DNA of 64,000 nt from Leishmania martiniquensis (taxonomy: Eukaryota > Euglenozoa > Kinetoplastea > Trypanosomatida > Trypanosomatidae): contig NC_090160.1 in the NCBI RefSeq assembly GCF_017916325.1, positions 532,001-596,000 on the forward strand. Direction: 5' to 3'. Below, in pieces: positions 8,539 to 19,329 of the stretch (position 1 is its first letter; each line of letters opens with the position of its first letter). The translations under genes and the position numbers were made by a program. The notes under the pieces were generated by a model that saw only the letters and a program-made list of their open reading frames with translations, had not been told where the DNA came from and did not search any database.

Positions 8539-11394
8539 TCAAAGGCCTGCACCTCGGCCGCTAAGCGAGGATGAGAGAGTAGGAAGCGCAGCGACGGGAA
8601 AGAAGGCCTCATGCGCCTCAAGCATATCGGCAACTGCCACTTGAAACTCCTCGAGCCGCTCGCGCAGCTCCCTCATCGTGGCTCGCGCACACTGCTCAGC
8701 CTCGGACAGCAGAGCCGCCGAGGATGCGCTCTCAGACCCCTGTGCTAGCCCGGCGCCGTCCTCTACGAGCACGGCCTCGAGGGCCGCGGCGGTGAGTGAT
8801 GCAGCGTCGTCTGCGGCCGCATCCCCCGCAGCATCGACGACAGTTGTCCGCTGCGGCTCCCACGCCGACTCCATCTCGGCCCATGGTATGAAAGCGAATA
8901 GGGCATCCATGTGCTGCTGCACGCTTGAATGGACAAAGCGGTAGCACAGCGCTTGACGCATCTCCATCGCCGTCGACTCGCGTGCCCACTCGTCGCCGTT
9001 GCTGCGGCGGTGGACCTGCGCTGCAGGCGCGTTCAGGAATACGGCAGCAGCGTCGTCGGTAAAACCGTTCTGCATCAAAAAAGGCAGGGGAGGTGGGCGC
9101 ACGAGAGGGAGGTCGCGCACGAGTCTGTGACACGAGCGTAGCACCGTTGTACTCCACAAGAGTGCCGCGCATGCGCGCTCGATGTGCTTCGCCATGAGCG
9201 GCGAATCGGCCAGCGCCGAGGCGAATGCCGACTCCACCTCGTTCCGCTGCCCCTGCACCCCCGCGTGGCTACTTGCGTCGACTGAATCCCTCAGAGCCAC
9301 CGCGCGCGTGTCGTCGCCTCTGTCTGTAGCGCCGCCACTGCGAGAAGAGGAGCACTCATGTTGCCAGCGCTGGCGACGGTGCCGTTCGTGCTCCCGCGCC
9401 TCCGCCCTCTCCGTCACCGCCGAAAAGGGGCAGGAGAAACACTGCGATACGCGAGGGAACGCCTCGAAGGGCAGCAGTCGCACTCGCACCCGCTTTGGTC
9501 GGCGACAGCCCATCTGCTGGTAGGCGCCATTGCTGAAGCGAGGGTATGGCTGATGCAACGACAGCGGTGCGGGAGCCAGATCAGAGCCGTCGGCACGATG
9601 ACGCGGTCCATGTTGCTGGTACCCGAGGGACTCCTCGCGCTGCGCCCCCGCCTGCTCCGCAGCCAAGTCAGCATGCTGATGCAGCGAGTTGCCCACGTGC
9701 CGCACCACATCGCCGAGGGACTCCGCAACGATGCGTACGAGCATGGCGGCGCAAAGCCACAGCACCAGGGGTTTCTCCACCTCCTCCTTGACATCGTCCA
9801 CGAAGTATGGTGGCGCGGTATAGCCACTGCGATAATTGTTCGACGCCGCCCCAAGTGTGTGCTGGCAGTTTGCCTGCGAGTCGCTCCTCTGCTGAAGGGT
9901 TGGCCCTCTCGACGTCTCCAGGCCGCGCAGGTGGTCAACGAGAGCGCGCAGCACATCCTCCTTGAGCCCTAATGTGTAACGAAAGAAGAGGTACTTGGCC
10001 GCGTATGGGGCCTCACTGACCGCGTTCGGCAGTCGCTCTGGCAGGCGCTGCGGCCCGCTGGCGGCGATGGCGAGGCGCATGAGATCGAACCAGTCCAGGA
10101 AGTACCCGCGGTTCAGCAGGCGACGGCTCTGCTCGGGCAGACGCGCCCATACCTTTGCCACAAGGAACGGCGCGGCATCGGCAAGGTAATGGGAGAGGAG
10201 CGCGTCCGTCAGCGCGGCCTCCGTGTACAACACTGGCGGCGACCTGCCAGCGGCAGTTGACGCGGAGACCAGTGCAGACGTGTCTATGTCGGGAGGGGCT
10301 ATGTCGGGGAGCTCCCGCACGAGCGCGAGGCGCCGCAGACAGCGGAGCAGCTCGAGGCACTCGACATCCGAGAAGCTGTTATAATTCTCACCCATCGCGA
10401 TAGCGAGTGAGACCGCCAGAGCCGGCTCCTCCACCTCCACCGTGGCCAGTGCCTTGAGCAGCAGCAGTGACGAGCGAGGCGACAGTCCTACAGCCGGCAC
10501 CGCTCGCGCACAGCGGAGAAGCCGCAGGGCGCACTGCGCGCTAGTCGCGTCGCGGTGCTCTCCCTTCCACCGCAGCGTCATGAGTGGAGCGCTTCGGCTC
10601 GTGAGAAAGGGGCCGTGAGACACGTCCAGCACCAGAGACGGTACCGTGCCAACACCGCTGAATCCCAGGGAGGATCGCGTGTGAGGTCGCTTTGGCTGTC
10701 TAGACTCGCGCCGCAGGAGCGGAGTGCGCTGCTTGATACGGACAGGTGTGCCAGCAATCATAACGACTTCGCCATCCTCAGCGGAGGCCTGTTGCCCGCT
10801 GCTGTGACGTCCCTCGCCGCACGAGCCAGGCGTAAGCGGCGAGAGAGCTGTCGACGAGCTTAGCTGGGACGGGGCCACCTCCGTCAGATACGGACGGCAG
10901 TGCTTCGTGGTGCTAAAGAGGCTCTCTGGCACGAGGCTTCTGCAAAGGACTCCGTCTTCACGATCCCACGAAAAGCGAAGCTCGAGCAGCCGCTCCACCA
11001 AGCAGTCGATGGAGTCGGCGCCGAACTCGGTTGGGGTCGGCTCCAGCACATCTTGCCGCTTGTGACGCGTGCGCACCCTGCCACAGGCGCGGTCCCACGG
11101 CGTGCCCCAGCTGCGCGTCGGGTCCGTCATCATGCGCACGGCGTCATAGCTGCTGATGACACCCGACGTACTCGTGATGGGCAAGCGCGCAAGAGGGGAG
11201 AAGCGGTACTCCGTCTTGAAGTAGTTCGCGAACGGCCGCCTCGACTTTTTCAGCGCCTTTCGACCAGCGTGCTGGCGGGCCGCGATGCCGGCGTCGAGCT
11301 GCTGGTGCGGCGTGAGCCCGGGCGACATCCAGGAAGGTCGAAAGCGTGGCTTCGCCCGGGATGAGGTCGTCCATCGCCCTACCGTCGCCCTCAT
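8539..11394 (-). CDS. Conserved-looking protein of unknown function, possibly mitochondrial
   Basis: 951 residues from the ATG at 11394. The first 26 residues (MRATVGRWTTSSRAKPRFRP...) are rich in Arg, Ser and Thr and nearly free of acidic residues, as in a mitochondrial presequence. The middle (about residues 280-480) is Leu/Ala-rich helical sequence with a repeat-like look, e.g. SLLLLKALATVE and CLELLRCLRRLALV, reminiscent of helical-repeat organelle RNA proteins, but I see no diagnostic motif and name no family. The C-terminus ends in an acidic/Leu-rich helix. The open frame also continues upstream to a GTG at 11430. A second frame runs over 11144-11446, has no ATG before 11365, and reads plausibly only for a short distance, so I prefer the simple start at 11394. 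A downstream start at 11328 (MSPGLTP) is possible. Confidence 0.7.
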   Translation of the reverse strand: MRATVGRWTTSSRAKPRFRPSWMSPGLTPHQQLDAGIAARQHAGRKALKKSRRPFANYFKTEYRFSPLARLPITSTSGVISSYDAVRMMTDPTRSWGTPWDRACGRVRTRHKRQDVLEPTPTEFGADSIDCLVERLLELRFSWDREDGVLCRSLVPESLFSTTKHCRPYLTEVAPSQLSSSTALSPLTPGSCGEGRHSSGQQASAEDGEVVMIAGTPVRIKQRTPLLRRESRQPKRPHTRSSLGFSGVGTVPSLVLDVSHGPFLTSRSAPLMTLRWKGEHRDATSAQCALRLLRCARAVPAVGLSPRSSLLLLKALATVEVEEPALAVSLAIAMGENYNSFSDVECLELLRCLRRLALVRELPDIAPPDIDTSALVSASTAAGRSPPVLYTEAALTDALLSHYLADAAPFLVAKVWARLPEQSRRLLNRGYFLDWFDLMRLAIAASGPQRLPERLPNAVSEAPYAAKYLFFRYTLGLKEDVLRALVDHLRGLETSRGPTLQQRSDSQANCQHTLGAASNNYRSGYTAPPYFVDDVKEEVEKPLVLWLCAAMLVRIVAESLGDVVRHVGNSLHQHADLAAEQAGAQREESLGYQQHGPRHRADGSDLAPAPLSLHQPYPRFSNGAYQQMGCRRPKRVRVRLLPFEAFPRVSQCFSCPFSAVTERAEAREHERHRRQRWQHECSSSRSGGATDRGDDTRAVALRDSVDASSHAGVQGQRNEVESAFASALADSPLMAKHIERACAALLWSTTVLRSCHRLVRDLPLVRPPPLPFLMQNGFTDDAAAVFLNAPAAQVHRRSNGDEWARESTAMEMRQALCYRFVHSSVQQHMDALFAFIPWAEMESAWEPQRTTVVDAAGDAAADDAASLTAAALEAVLVEDGAGLAQGSESASSAALLSEAEQCARATMRELRERLEEFQVAVADMLEAHEAFFPVAALPTLSSSLSGRGAGL

Positions 11395-13162
11395 GGAAGT
11401 GCCACACGTAGCTGTTCGTCTTACTGTCAAGGTGGATTTGTGTCACAACGCAGCCAAGCAGGGGGGAGGGCGAAGGCGAAGAGGCCCGGCAGGCGGGACG
11501 AGGCTCTCACAATTATGCAGTCCCCGATACTCGGGTGTGGCAGGGCGTGATGATGCGATCAAACAACTCCACAGGAAGAGAAGAGGAGCAGCAATGACGC
11601 CGACATACAAAAAAAAAGTTGACAGGAGAGAGAGAGAAAGGATGCGTGACGCTCTTCCCTCGACGACTGGCCTACCCCCTTCTTATGACCTGCTGCTCTG
11701 TCTATCTCTTGCCCTCCTCCCCCTGCAAGCACATACGCTGGTATGCGTTGTAGCGCGATGCTGATACGATACGCTACACTGTGTGTGTGTGTGTGTGCGT
11801 ATGTGATACCTCTTACGTTTTCTATGGCGCACGCATGCTTTAGAGGATCGGCCCTGTACGTCCGGCGTGTGAGTGGCCGATTACACGTTGTTATTCTTGT
11901 TGGCCGCCACCCACCGTGCCCGCCACCCCTTTCGATTGAATGCGCGGGGGATGGGGGAGCGCTCTCGGGTAGAATTCTGCCCGTCACGCCCCTTCGTGGA
12001 GTTGCTGTGTGGCTTAGGGTGGCACTTCCTTTACCCTCCCGAGATCCACTCCCCTCACTTTTGAGGCACCACACTCCTCACACGAGAGAGGCAAGTCGAA
12101 GGGATGGGGTGAGGTGGAAAGACGGGGGAGCGAAACTGCACCCACGCCAAATAGAGACGGGCGGGGAAGTGATGAGAGTGAGAGCGGCAGCACTCGAGAA
12201 CACGGGTGAACAATGCATAGAAGCGCAGCCTTTCTAAGAGCTGCGAACGCGTGCGTGCTCTACCGCGGAGGATGCTGTGCCTGGAAAGATGTTGAGAGCA
12301 CCCCTGGTTAGTCCACGTGAGTGTGTGGGTGTGTGTAAGGGCTAGCGCGTCAGCCTGAATGACCGCCGATGATGCGCGTCACGCACAGGTGCAGGCATAA
12401 AGACGTGAACACGGGCACACGGGGAGGAGGACAGGTGCCGCTCCTCTGCAGACTGATCCGCCGCTTTCGCTTCGTTTCTATTCCTTGACCATGGCGTATG
12501 TTGTTGTGTGGGAGGGGAGGGGAAACATTGGGGTAAGGGACTGAGCACATGAAGTGAGTGAGCGGTAATGTGAGGACGGAACAGTGAACAAGCAAGGGAG
12601 CCCACTTTGTGAAACAAAAGAGGGAGAGAGGGCGCACGCTGGTACGAAGGAACCCCACACTCCAGGGCCCAAAGATGCTACTCAGCACAATTACTACTAC
12701 CCGCCGCCCCCCCCCGTCCCTTTGCAGTTGGGGTCGTAGTGGTGCCCTCTTCACTACGCTAAGAATGCTCTCCTCAGGCTGCTCGCGCAGACTTCCCCTC
12801 ACCCCTGTGTGCTCACACAATTCGGAACGCATGTACGCTTGGGTTTATGCGAGAGTACGCACATGTGTGCGCCACCACGGCTACAGTGCATACAACATTT
12901 AGGGCAGCACAAATAGAAATCATCACGCTAGCCATTCCGGGCAGAGAAATTCGGCGCGCGGTGTCCCTCTCAGCGCGTGCGGATACATCTGCCAGAGCCA
13001 CGAGATCGGATTGGCATGACACTCAGACGAATCCACCTGTGGTGCGCATCACGGCCCCATATTGTCTCCCCATCCGCTCCTCTCGGGGGAGAAGTGGGGG
13101 GGCAGTGAGAGTCGAGTAGCAGTGCAGAACAGAGCGCCAGACACCACCTCCACCTCCCTTCC
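11395..13162. other. Intergenic spacer
   Basis: No gene supported. Just upstream of the 8539-11394 gene the minus strand is pyrimidine-rich (complement of about 11459-11480), a likely splice-acceptor tract. There is a purine run at 11621-11641 and a (GT)n run at 11780-11797. The rest is mixed low-complexity spacer, which should include the TAP42 3' UTR. Confidence 0.6.
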
Positions 13163-14584
13163 TTACGAGTAGTTGCCCTTGTTGGTCAGTCCGTAGGCTG
13201 GATGCTCGTCCTTCCAATCGTCCCAGGCGCTGTCTTTCTGCCGCTGCCGCTCCTCCATGCCGTCCGGGCCAAGGCGAGCGTCCTCCTCGGCCTGCTGCTG
13301 CTGCATCGCCTGGGCCTCGTCCATCTGCCGCTGAATCTCCGCCATCTCCAACTCGGCGAACTCCTGCAGCGTCATTGTCGGTGCGTTGCGGTCTATCATG
13401 AGCTCATCGCGAACCTGCTGGCGGTATAGCTGGGTATTCTGGCAGCCGCTGAGGGCGCGAGAGGAGGCGGCGGCAGCCGTCACAGTGACGGCAGGTACCG
13501 TGGTGCCGCCAGACTGCACAATGTCGCCAACGCGCACCTGCTGTGGGCGATCGACCGTCCCAGCCGTCATCGTGCCGCCTGGCAGAATCGTGTAGGTGTG
13601 CCGCCCAAGCGACAGCTCTCCACGGCGCACGGCGTCCAACGTATCCTGGTACTGCTTCGCAGCGGCAGCCCGCTGCTCCGGGTTTAGCGACTCGAGCATG
13701 CTAAGCTCACGAGATGATATTTGAAGCTGATGGCAGCCTTCGTAGATGGAGCACCTCAGTCGCGCCACCGCACGCGCACGCAGCGCCTCCTCTTCCTCGC
13801 CTCCCGCTTCCTCTGCCGCCTCGCCCTCCTCGGCCATCAGCTCCCGCATGCGGCGCCGCTTCGCGCGGAGGTAGCCTACTTGTTCATCCTGGGCCTTCCA
13901 CGCCTCCCGAAGCGAGGCGATGGTGCGAGAGAGCTCAAGGCGCTGCGACCGTTGATCAGCGCGGTACACCGAGTACGTGTCCAATGTCTTCTTGTCAACC
14001 AAATTGATGTTCTCCATCCACTCAAAGAAAATGCTGAGCCACGCGTGGGAACGGGCAAGCGCCTCCTGCCGGGACAAGGAACGCAACTCCTCCTCACGAA
14101 GGGAGTGAGAAGTGGCATACACCCCAGAACGCATGACCGCCTCGGTCTGCTGCGTCTCACCATGCCGCTCCTCCTGATGGAGAGCGTCTTCGCCTCGCAT
14201 GCGCTCATCCACCGAGCCTGCTTGCTGTGGCGCTGTGCCGCTGCGGCTGCCGCCGCCGTCCGCGGCACGACCATCCTGGGCGCGCGCCATGGGGCCCTGG
14301 ATGCGCTGAAAGAGGTCCGCCAGAATGTACGGGGTCCACAGCATCTCCAGCGCTGTGGTGGAGTAGTCGTCTATCTCATCGTTTAGTGAGAAGGCGCCGA
14401 CAGCAGAGAGGTGGCGCCAGAACAGCTCAAACTCGGCCAGTAACGCACGTATGCGTGTGTTGAGTGTGGCATCTGTGCTGGCGAGAGAGGTGTTCACCAC
14501 GTCAGCCATGTAAGCATCACAGAGGCTGGTGAAGTGCCCCTTGACGGTGACGGAGTCGCGCGTTGCATCAGTGCTGCTCGGCAT
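13163..14584 (-). CDS. TAP42/alpha4 (IGBP1) family PP2A-associated protein
   Basis: 473 residues. The C-terminus has the family signature in which a short acidic/Trp stretch (AWDDWKDEHPAYGLTNKGN) ends the protein, matching the D-x-W/F-K-D-x-H-x-x-G-x-G-N pattern of IGBP1/Tap42. The N-terminal two thirds is helical, with a long acidic EEGEAAEEAGGEEEE insert near residues 250-265 and a Gln-rich helix near the end, as in other members. The family binds catalytic subunits of PP2A-type phosphatases and acts in TOR signalling; that role here is inferred by homology. The open frame extends to 14776, but a purine run on the plus strand (14722-14738), which is a pyrimidine tract on the transcript strand, lies between, supporting MPSSTDAT at 14584. 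It is longer than typical animal or yeast members (about 340-370). Confidence 0.82.
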   Translation of the reverse strand: MPSSTDATRDSVTVKGHFTSLCDAYMADVVNTSLASTDATLNTRIRALLAEFELFWRHLSAVGAFSLNDEIDDYSTTALEMLWTPYILADLFQRIQGPMARAQDGRAADGGGSRSGTAPQQAGSVDERMRGEDALHQEERHGETQQTEAVMRSGVYATSHSLREEELRSLSRQEALARSHAWLSIFFEWMENINLVDKKTLDTYSVYRADQRSQRLELSRTIASLREAWKAQDEQVGYLRAKRRRMRELMAEEGEAAEEAGGEEEEALRARAVARLRCSIYEGCHQLQISSRELSMLESLNPEQRAAAAKQYQDTLDAVRRGELSLGRHTYTILPGGTMTAGTVDRPQQVRVGDIVQSGGTTVPAVTVTAAAASSRALSGCQNTQLYRQQVRDELMIDRNAPTMTLQEFAELEMAEIQRQMDEAQAMQQQQAEEDARLGPDGMEERQRQKDSAWDDWKDEHPAYGLTNKGNYS

Positions 14585-15606
14585 CGCTCCTTGAGGCTGT
14601 GGCCGAAAGGCTGGTGACGGCTGTCCACAGCGCGGTACTGCCCGCCCACCCACCCACACCCAGTCAGAGAGCGGAGCGTGAGTGCCGCTGGCGGACTCTT
14701 CGGATGACAACACAAAGACGCAGAGAGGGGAAGGAGAGCTGCTTTGACTTTCGGCTATGACGAACCGCACACACACACGTGCAGCCGTGCTCTCCGTTTG
14801 TTCCGTCGGCGAGCGACCCCCGGGGACCTTTGCCGTTTGTTCGCCTCACTCGTCTACTAATGGGATGCGTTGCTTCTCGCTGAAGGATAAACGCAAGCGG
14901 TCTACGAGTGGAGAAAGGGGAGCAGAGAGTGAAGAGTGGAGTGGGCGAGATGAGGTCGTGAGAGGAGGGGTGAAAAGGGAGCGTAACGGCCACAGAAGAC
15001 ATTCGTGTGGGCCTTCGTGCGGAGCGCCTTGATAGATGTCTTGATTGTTGCGAAAGGGGAGAGGGATGTTGCGACTGGCAGTTGAGACGGTGTCCAGTCA
15101 GCATGCGCGTTAGAGAGGCAGCAGCAGCCCCCTCGCCGCGAGAAGGATCGGTAGATGGCACGGCAAATTGCTCTTCCTCTTCCCTTTCGATACAGCATAC
15201 ACCCGAGCATTCCTCACCGCGTCCACTCACGCTGACTGAAGCAATGTCACACCCACTTCATTTTCTCTTCGCCCCGTGCATCCCCTCCCCGCCCCACACA
15301 CACGCGCGTGTGGCGCGCGCACGGCACAAAAGATAGAGCGGGAGAGCAGCAGCAGTCCCGTCACCGCGGCAACTTCTGTCGCATTAGATGGAGCCTAAGT
15401 GCAGACGTCACCTCGTCTTCAGTGTTTCTTCCCGCAGCTGCCCCCGCCCCACCCCTGTTGCTTCTGTGGCCCATAAGTGTGTATAAGCGTGTGTGGGTGG
15501 GGGAAAAAGCGAAGAGGGGTGTGGGGGGGAGGCCCCACACACATTCCCCCCAGGAGGCGCTGAGGCAGAAGCAGTGTAAGGGGTGCCAGGAATCGATGCC
15601 AACGTG
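14585..15606. other. Intergenic spacer
   Basis: No gene supported. It contains the probable splice tract for TAP42 (complement of 14722-14738) and several purine-rich plus-strand runs near 14910-14990. Open frames here are short and pyrimidine-driven. Confidence 0.55.
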
Positions 15607-16320
15607 TTAGCCCGTGTACCGGGGGCCTGGCCCCGCACGGCGGCGAAAGGCCCATTCCACCGTGGGGTGCTCCAGCATCCTCTCCTGCCGATACTGCTCA
15701 AACGGCGACAGATTCTTCTTTCCGGGCTTCTCCGCAGCGGTACTCTCCTTCGCAGCCGCCTCCTCCGCCTCCTCCTGGGCGTCAGCCTCGAGGTCGTCTG
15801 TGTCGATGCCCGTGCCGGGATGCGCCTGCGCGCGCGCCTCCCGCCGCCCGGGAACCTTGTCCACTGTGGATGCTTGCTCCTTGAAGGCGGCTGGTGAGAG
15901 GGTCGCTGCCCGCTCGGCAAAGCGCACGGTCCAGGTGTCGGCCAGCTCCCGATTCTTGCTCGCTAGCGCGCAGCGACGCAGCAAGGAGCACAGCGTGACC
16001 TTCATCGCCGTGCGGGATCCAAATGGTATAGACGAGTCCGCGTCATGGAGCTCTGCCCACATGGCCTCGCCCATTTCCAGCGCCTCCGCCCTCTCCTCCG
16101 CCAGGGGGCTGCGAGATAGCTGCGCGATGAGACGATTCTCCGTCTCTATCGTCTGCATACGCGGCATCCTTTCATGCAGCTGTGACCAAAGCTTGCGACG
16201 CAGCTGCGCAACGCTCTCGCCCAGGTCATTCTGTGAGGTGAAGTACTGCAGACGGGGAAGGGTGCAGGCACAAATACTGCCCCACCCGCCAGTAGAACAC
16301 CACCGGCGTGTGACCCTCAT
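15607..16320 (-). CDS. Unknown protein with likely mitochondrial presequence
   Basis: 237 residues from the ATG at 16320; the frame stays open ten codons further, but only to a GTG. The first 28 residues (MRVTRRWCSTGGWG...) are basic and free of acidic residues, as in a mitochondrial targeting peptide. The body is helical, with regular Leu/Arg spacing (QLRRKLWSQLHERM, SLLRRCALASKNREL). An Ala/Glu-rich acidic linker follows (about residues 175-205), then a basic tail containing FEQYRQERMLEHPTVEWAF. I recognise no domain. A mitochondrial complex or mitoribosome subunit is a reasonable guess, but nothing in the sequence shows it. It lies about 0.8 kb from the GPN3 gene, on the same strand. Confidence 0.65.
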   Translation of the reverse strand: MRVTRRWCSTGGWGSICACTLPRLQYFTSQNDLGESVAQLRRKLWSQLHERMPRMQTIETENRLIAQLSRSPLAEERAEALEMGEAMWAELHDADSSIPFGSRTAMKVTLCSLLRRCALASKNRELADTWTVRFAERAATLSPAAFKEQASTVDKVPGRREARAQAHPGTGIDTDDLEADAQEEAEEAAAKESTAAEKPGKKNLSPFEQYRQERMLEHPTVEWAFRRRAGPGPRYTG

Positions 16321-17115
16321 AGTTCGCCACCGGAGAGGGTAGGAGGGCACAATGCAGGTGTTGCACCGGATAAGGCTTCAAGGCGGCAAGGGAAGGATTG
16401 TAACGCGAGAGTACCCCACATCAAAGGGCGAGGGGGAGCCCAGTGGACGCAGTGTGTTGCATAAGTCTGTGTCATCATAGAGGCGACCGCATCTGTCGAT
16501 GCTCCGCTGAGTCCTGTCCGCCAACCGACGCCCCCGCTCCCCCTGCACAACAAAGTGGCGCAACGGAGAAACGAGGCGGCTTCTTTTTTTATCTCTTGGC
16601 CCAATCCCGAGAGAAGGGGCGCCACGCGTGGAGGGCCGCACCGCGCAGCGCCGGGGCACACTCGGTAACTTCTTGGAGAAGTACCCATAGAAGCCGAAGC
16701 TTCCTGCGTCGCATGTTCCGCTGCCAAAACTCCGGTCAAGAGTAAAGGCAATGGCCCCCTCCGCCCCTCCCCCTCGACACACACCGCCCTCGCCGCTTCG
16801 TCAAGGTAAAGGCGTGGCTGCGGAGATGCCTGCGCACTTGTGTGGCGGAGAGGGCGGTGTTTTGAAGTGGGGGCAGAGACGCCTCACGTGTGAAGAGAAG
16901 GGCAGAGACATGAGAAACAAGCGGTGCCGCGCGTCAGCATTGCAGACGTTTCTGTGGAAACACACACACATACAGAGGAAGAGAAAAGCAGCGCCGATGC
17001 GCGCCCAACGCCTTTATCGACCCCATAGATGAGTTGCTACACAGCGAAACACACAGACAAGAAGGAGGCATTGCGGCGCATGCGAGCGAGTGGAAACAGC
17101 ACACTCGAGCTCGGG
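16321..17115. other. Intergenic spacer
   Basis: No gene supported. A plus-strand purine run at 16331-16347 gives a pyrimidine tract just upstream of the 15607-16320 gene. No AG lies between that tract and the ATG, so the true acceptor is probably elsewhere. The remainder is the likely GPN3 3' UTR. Confidence 0.5.
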
Positions 17116-17916
17116 TCAGCTGTCGGCCAAGTCGTGGTCCTGCACCTCCGCCTCATCAGCCACCTGCAGCGTCTCATCTAGCAAGCTGCATAGGTTGCCC
17201 ACGTACCCGACATCCTCGATGTCCACTGGGCGAAAAGCCACCAGGCGGAAGTCTGTCAGCAGCGATCCGATTTGGCGCGACATGGCACGGAAGCGCGGCG
17301 GCAGCCTCGATAGGTCCATGTAGTCAAAGTCGCACATGCAGAAGTGCTCCAGCACGCCGTCCTCTTTGACGTCTTTGCTGAGCAAGTCGCACTTGGTGAG
17401 GACGTTGATGAAGGGGCAGTCAAAGCACACCATGCTGGAGAGTGAAAACAGGCAGCCCGCGATGAACTTGCCGCTATCCGCCGTCGTGGCTAGTGCGTCA
17501 AGCAGATACAGCACTGTTGTGTAATACCCCTCCTGTTGGAGGAGGCGCACAAAAGCAGGAACGGCCGGCTGGCTCGACAGCACCTCCACCTGCCCTGGCA
17601 TGTCCACGATGATAAAGTCGTCGGCGTAGTCACCCAGCTGCTGCGACACCCACGTGGCACCCACGGTGACGAGGTACTCCATGCAGAAGACGAGGCCACC
17701 GTTCGGGCCCAGTCCTTTTCCCTCCATCACGTCCTCGAGTGAGATGAGGTCACGAATATCCATTGACGGCTCATATGGCAGCACGTCCGCCGCAGGGTCC
17801 ATGTTAGCGATGTGAGTGGAGCGGCCCATCGAGGCGTAGTGCTCTGCCAGCACACCGCAGAGGGTGCTCTTGCCCGACCCGGCCGGGCCGACTACGATGG
17901 CAGCATATTTGCCCAT
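17116..17916 (-). CDS. GPN-loop GTPase 3 (GPN3)
   Basis: 266 residues. The Walker A/P-loop GPAGSGKST is at residues 10-18, the family-defining Gly-Pro-Asn is at 70-72 in KGLGPNGG, the DMPGQ switch motif is at 105-109, and TKCD for guanine recognition is at 174-177. Length matches the GPN3/GPN2 group (about 280-310) and is shorter than GPN1. GPN GTPases help assemble and import RNA polymerase II and related polymerases; that role is by homology. The open frame runs on to 18423, but that part is low-complexity and partly lies near repeat copy 1, while MGKYAAIVVG at 17916 is the canonical family start immediately before the P-loop. Confidence 0.9.
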   Translation of the reverse strand: MGKYAAIVVGPAGSGKSTLCGVLAEHYASMGRSTHIANMDPAADVLPYEPSMDIRDLISLEDVMEGKGLGPNGGLVFCMEYLVTVGATWVSQQLGDYADDFIIVDMPGQVEVLSSQPAVPAFVRLLQQEGYYTTVLYLLDALATTADSGKFIAGCLFSLSSMVCFDCPFINVLTKCDLLSKDVKEDGVLEHFCMCDFDYMDLSRLPPRFRAMSRQIGSLLTDFRLVAFRPVDIEDVGYVGNLCSLLDETLQVADEAEVQDHDLADS

Positions 17917-18470
17917 TCGCCTATTTACTCGATGTGCGTGTGCGTGCGCAGGTGTGGCTGTGGCGGTCGCAGCAGCCGTAACAGGGGCCGAACGCAACCG
18001 AAAGATAGGACCCAACCAAACAAATACAGCCCCAGGCAGACGAATGTGCGTATGTATGTATGTGTGTCTTGTGGGGCACCGTGTCGCAAAGCGAAAGAGA
18101 AGGGGGCCACTCAGACAGCAATGCCTTCCCGCGGTTCTGTGTGCGTTCGCAGACGAGCCATACTTCGAAATCAGGATAAGGCGAGAGAGGGATTCGGGTG
18201 GAAGCGGCCACGTCGCGCCCTCAGCCCCGTCAGCCGGCGTAGCACACGCGAGCCAACAACGGGAGAAGGAGGAAGGGGAGAGACGTGGAACAGAGGTGGG
18301 GCAGGGCGGGGAGCGCGCGCGACCGCCACGACGCATGGAGCACAATGAAAGGAGATAGGGAAAGTGAGCAGCCGCAGCACTGGTCAGAGCGCCCCCCTGG
18401 CGCTGCCGCAAGTACAGACCCAAAGGTCCGCTCGATGTTGGGCTTTGTGGATGTGGATATTTTTCTCCGC
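17917..18470. other. Intergenic spacer between GPN3 and repeat copy 1
   Basis: GT/CA-rich and purine-rich spacer. A plus-strand purine run near 18092-18106 may be the GPN3 splice tract on the minus strand. No gene seen. Confidence 0.5.
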
Positions 18471-18933
18471 CACACGACGCACGAGTTCAACCCCAACCCG
18501 CCCACCCTTGGCACTGTCACTGTGCGCCACGCGGCCTCGCCGTGCAGGTCAGCCGTCCGCACACGCGTTGCCGCGCCGCCACCAACGCAGCCATCTCCGC
18601 ACCGCCTCCGCCCCAGACGCCGCCCACCCCACACACACCGCGGGCCGCACCCCACCCGCGCCCATCATCCGGGCCCCCACGCCGCACATCCCCGGGGGCG
18701 GCCCAGGCGCCGCACACCAGGAGGCAGCGAGGGCCGGGAGGACTGCGCTCGAGCCACGCGGGCACTCTGCACGCCCAGCGGGTGGAGCACACGCGTCCAC
18801 AGCCCACGATCGCGCAGGCCGCACCGCCATGCAGGACCTCACCACCGGCTCCCGTCGCGAGGCACCGCTCTGGCCTTCTCCCCTTCGCCGTGGGCGCGGA
18901 GCCCTTGCCAGCGCCGGCGCAGGCACAGGCGCC
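18471..18933 (+). repeat. Dispersed GC-rich repeat, copy 1 (short subtype)
   Basis: The first of five nearly identical copies in the window. It begins with CACACGACGCACGAGTTCAA and ends near the GCACAGGCGCC motif. It lacks the 56-bp block found in copies 2-4, leaving a single CAGCGCCGG where they have two, and has GGGCGCGG where they have GGGTGCGG. It lies between the GPN3 start and the SF3a1-like stop. The C-rich strand is plus, so the transcript strand is G-rich. Size and position (gene spacers, 3' UTR side) resemble SIDER-type retroposons of Leishmania, but the identity between copies is much higher than those elements usually show. Family membership is unproven. Open frames inside it are composition artefacts. 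Confidence 0.85.
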
Positions 18934-19329
18934 GGATGCCATAGCTTGATGCCCCCCCTCCCACGCCATAAGCGCGTGAAGCGGTGGCGAAGATGTAGGC
19001 AATGCCGAAGAATCCTCAGACCGGGGCGTTTAAAGGGTGAGCTGCACCTCTTAGGACATCCGTCGAGATGTCCTCTCCTACGCTTACGGTTGTGTGGATG
19101 TGTTCTTAGCGATGCAAAGACGTAGGGGACACAAAAGCTGCGGACACACGCGCACAGGAACTCACTCCACATAACAATTGGGTGCTCGACAGCCGCGGGT
19201 GGGCGCGCTCTGATTAGGAGCACCTTCCCCCTAAATCGGCGCACACACGCGCTTCCTCCATTCCAACTTGTCATCACCCCTTCCCCTCCCCCCGTTGGGC
19301 GCGAGGAGGCGTGGCGAGGGAGGCGGCAG
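18934..19329. other. Intergenic spacer, 3' side of the SF3a1-like gene
   Basis: Nothing gene-like. Likely the 3' UTR of the gene at 19330-20517, followed on the transcript by repeat copy 1. Confidence 0.5.

Noticed and set aside
11144..11446. Possible frameshift at the N-terminus of the 8539-11394 gene (second frame with plausible residues)
   Set aside because: That frame begins with GTG, not ATG, while the main frame has its own ATG at 11394 followed by a presequence-like stretch, so no frameshift is needed.
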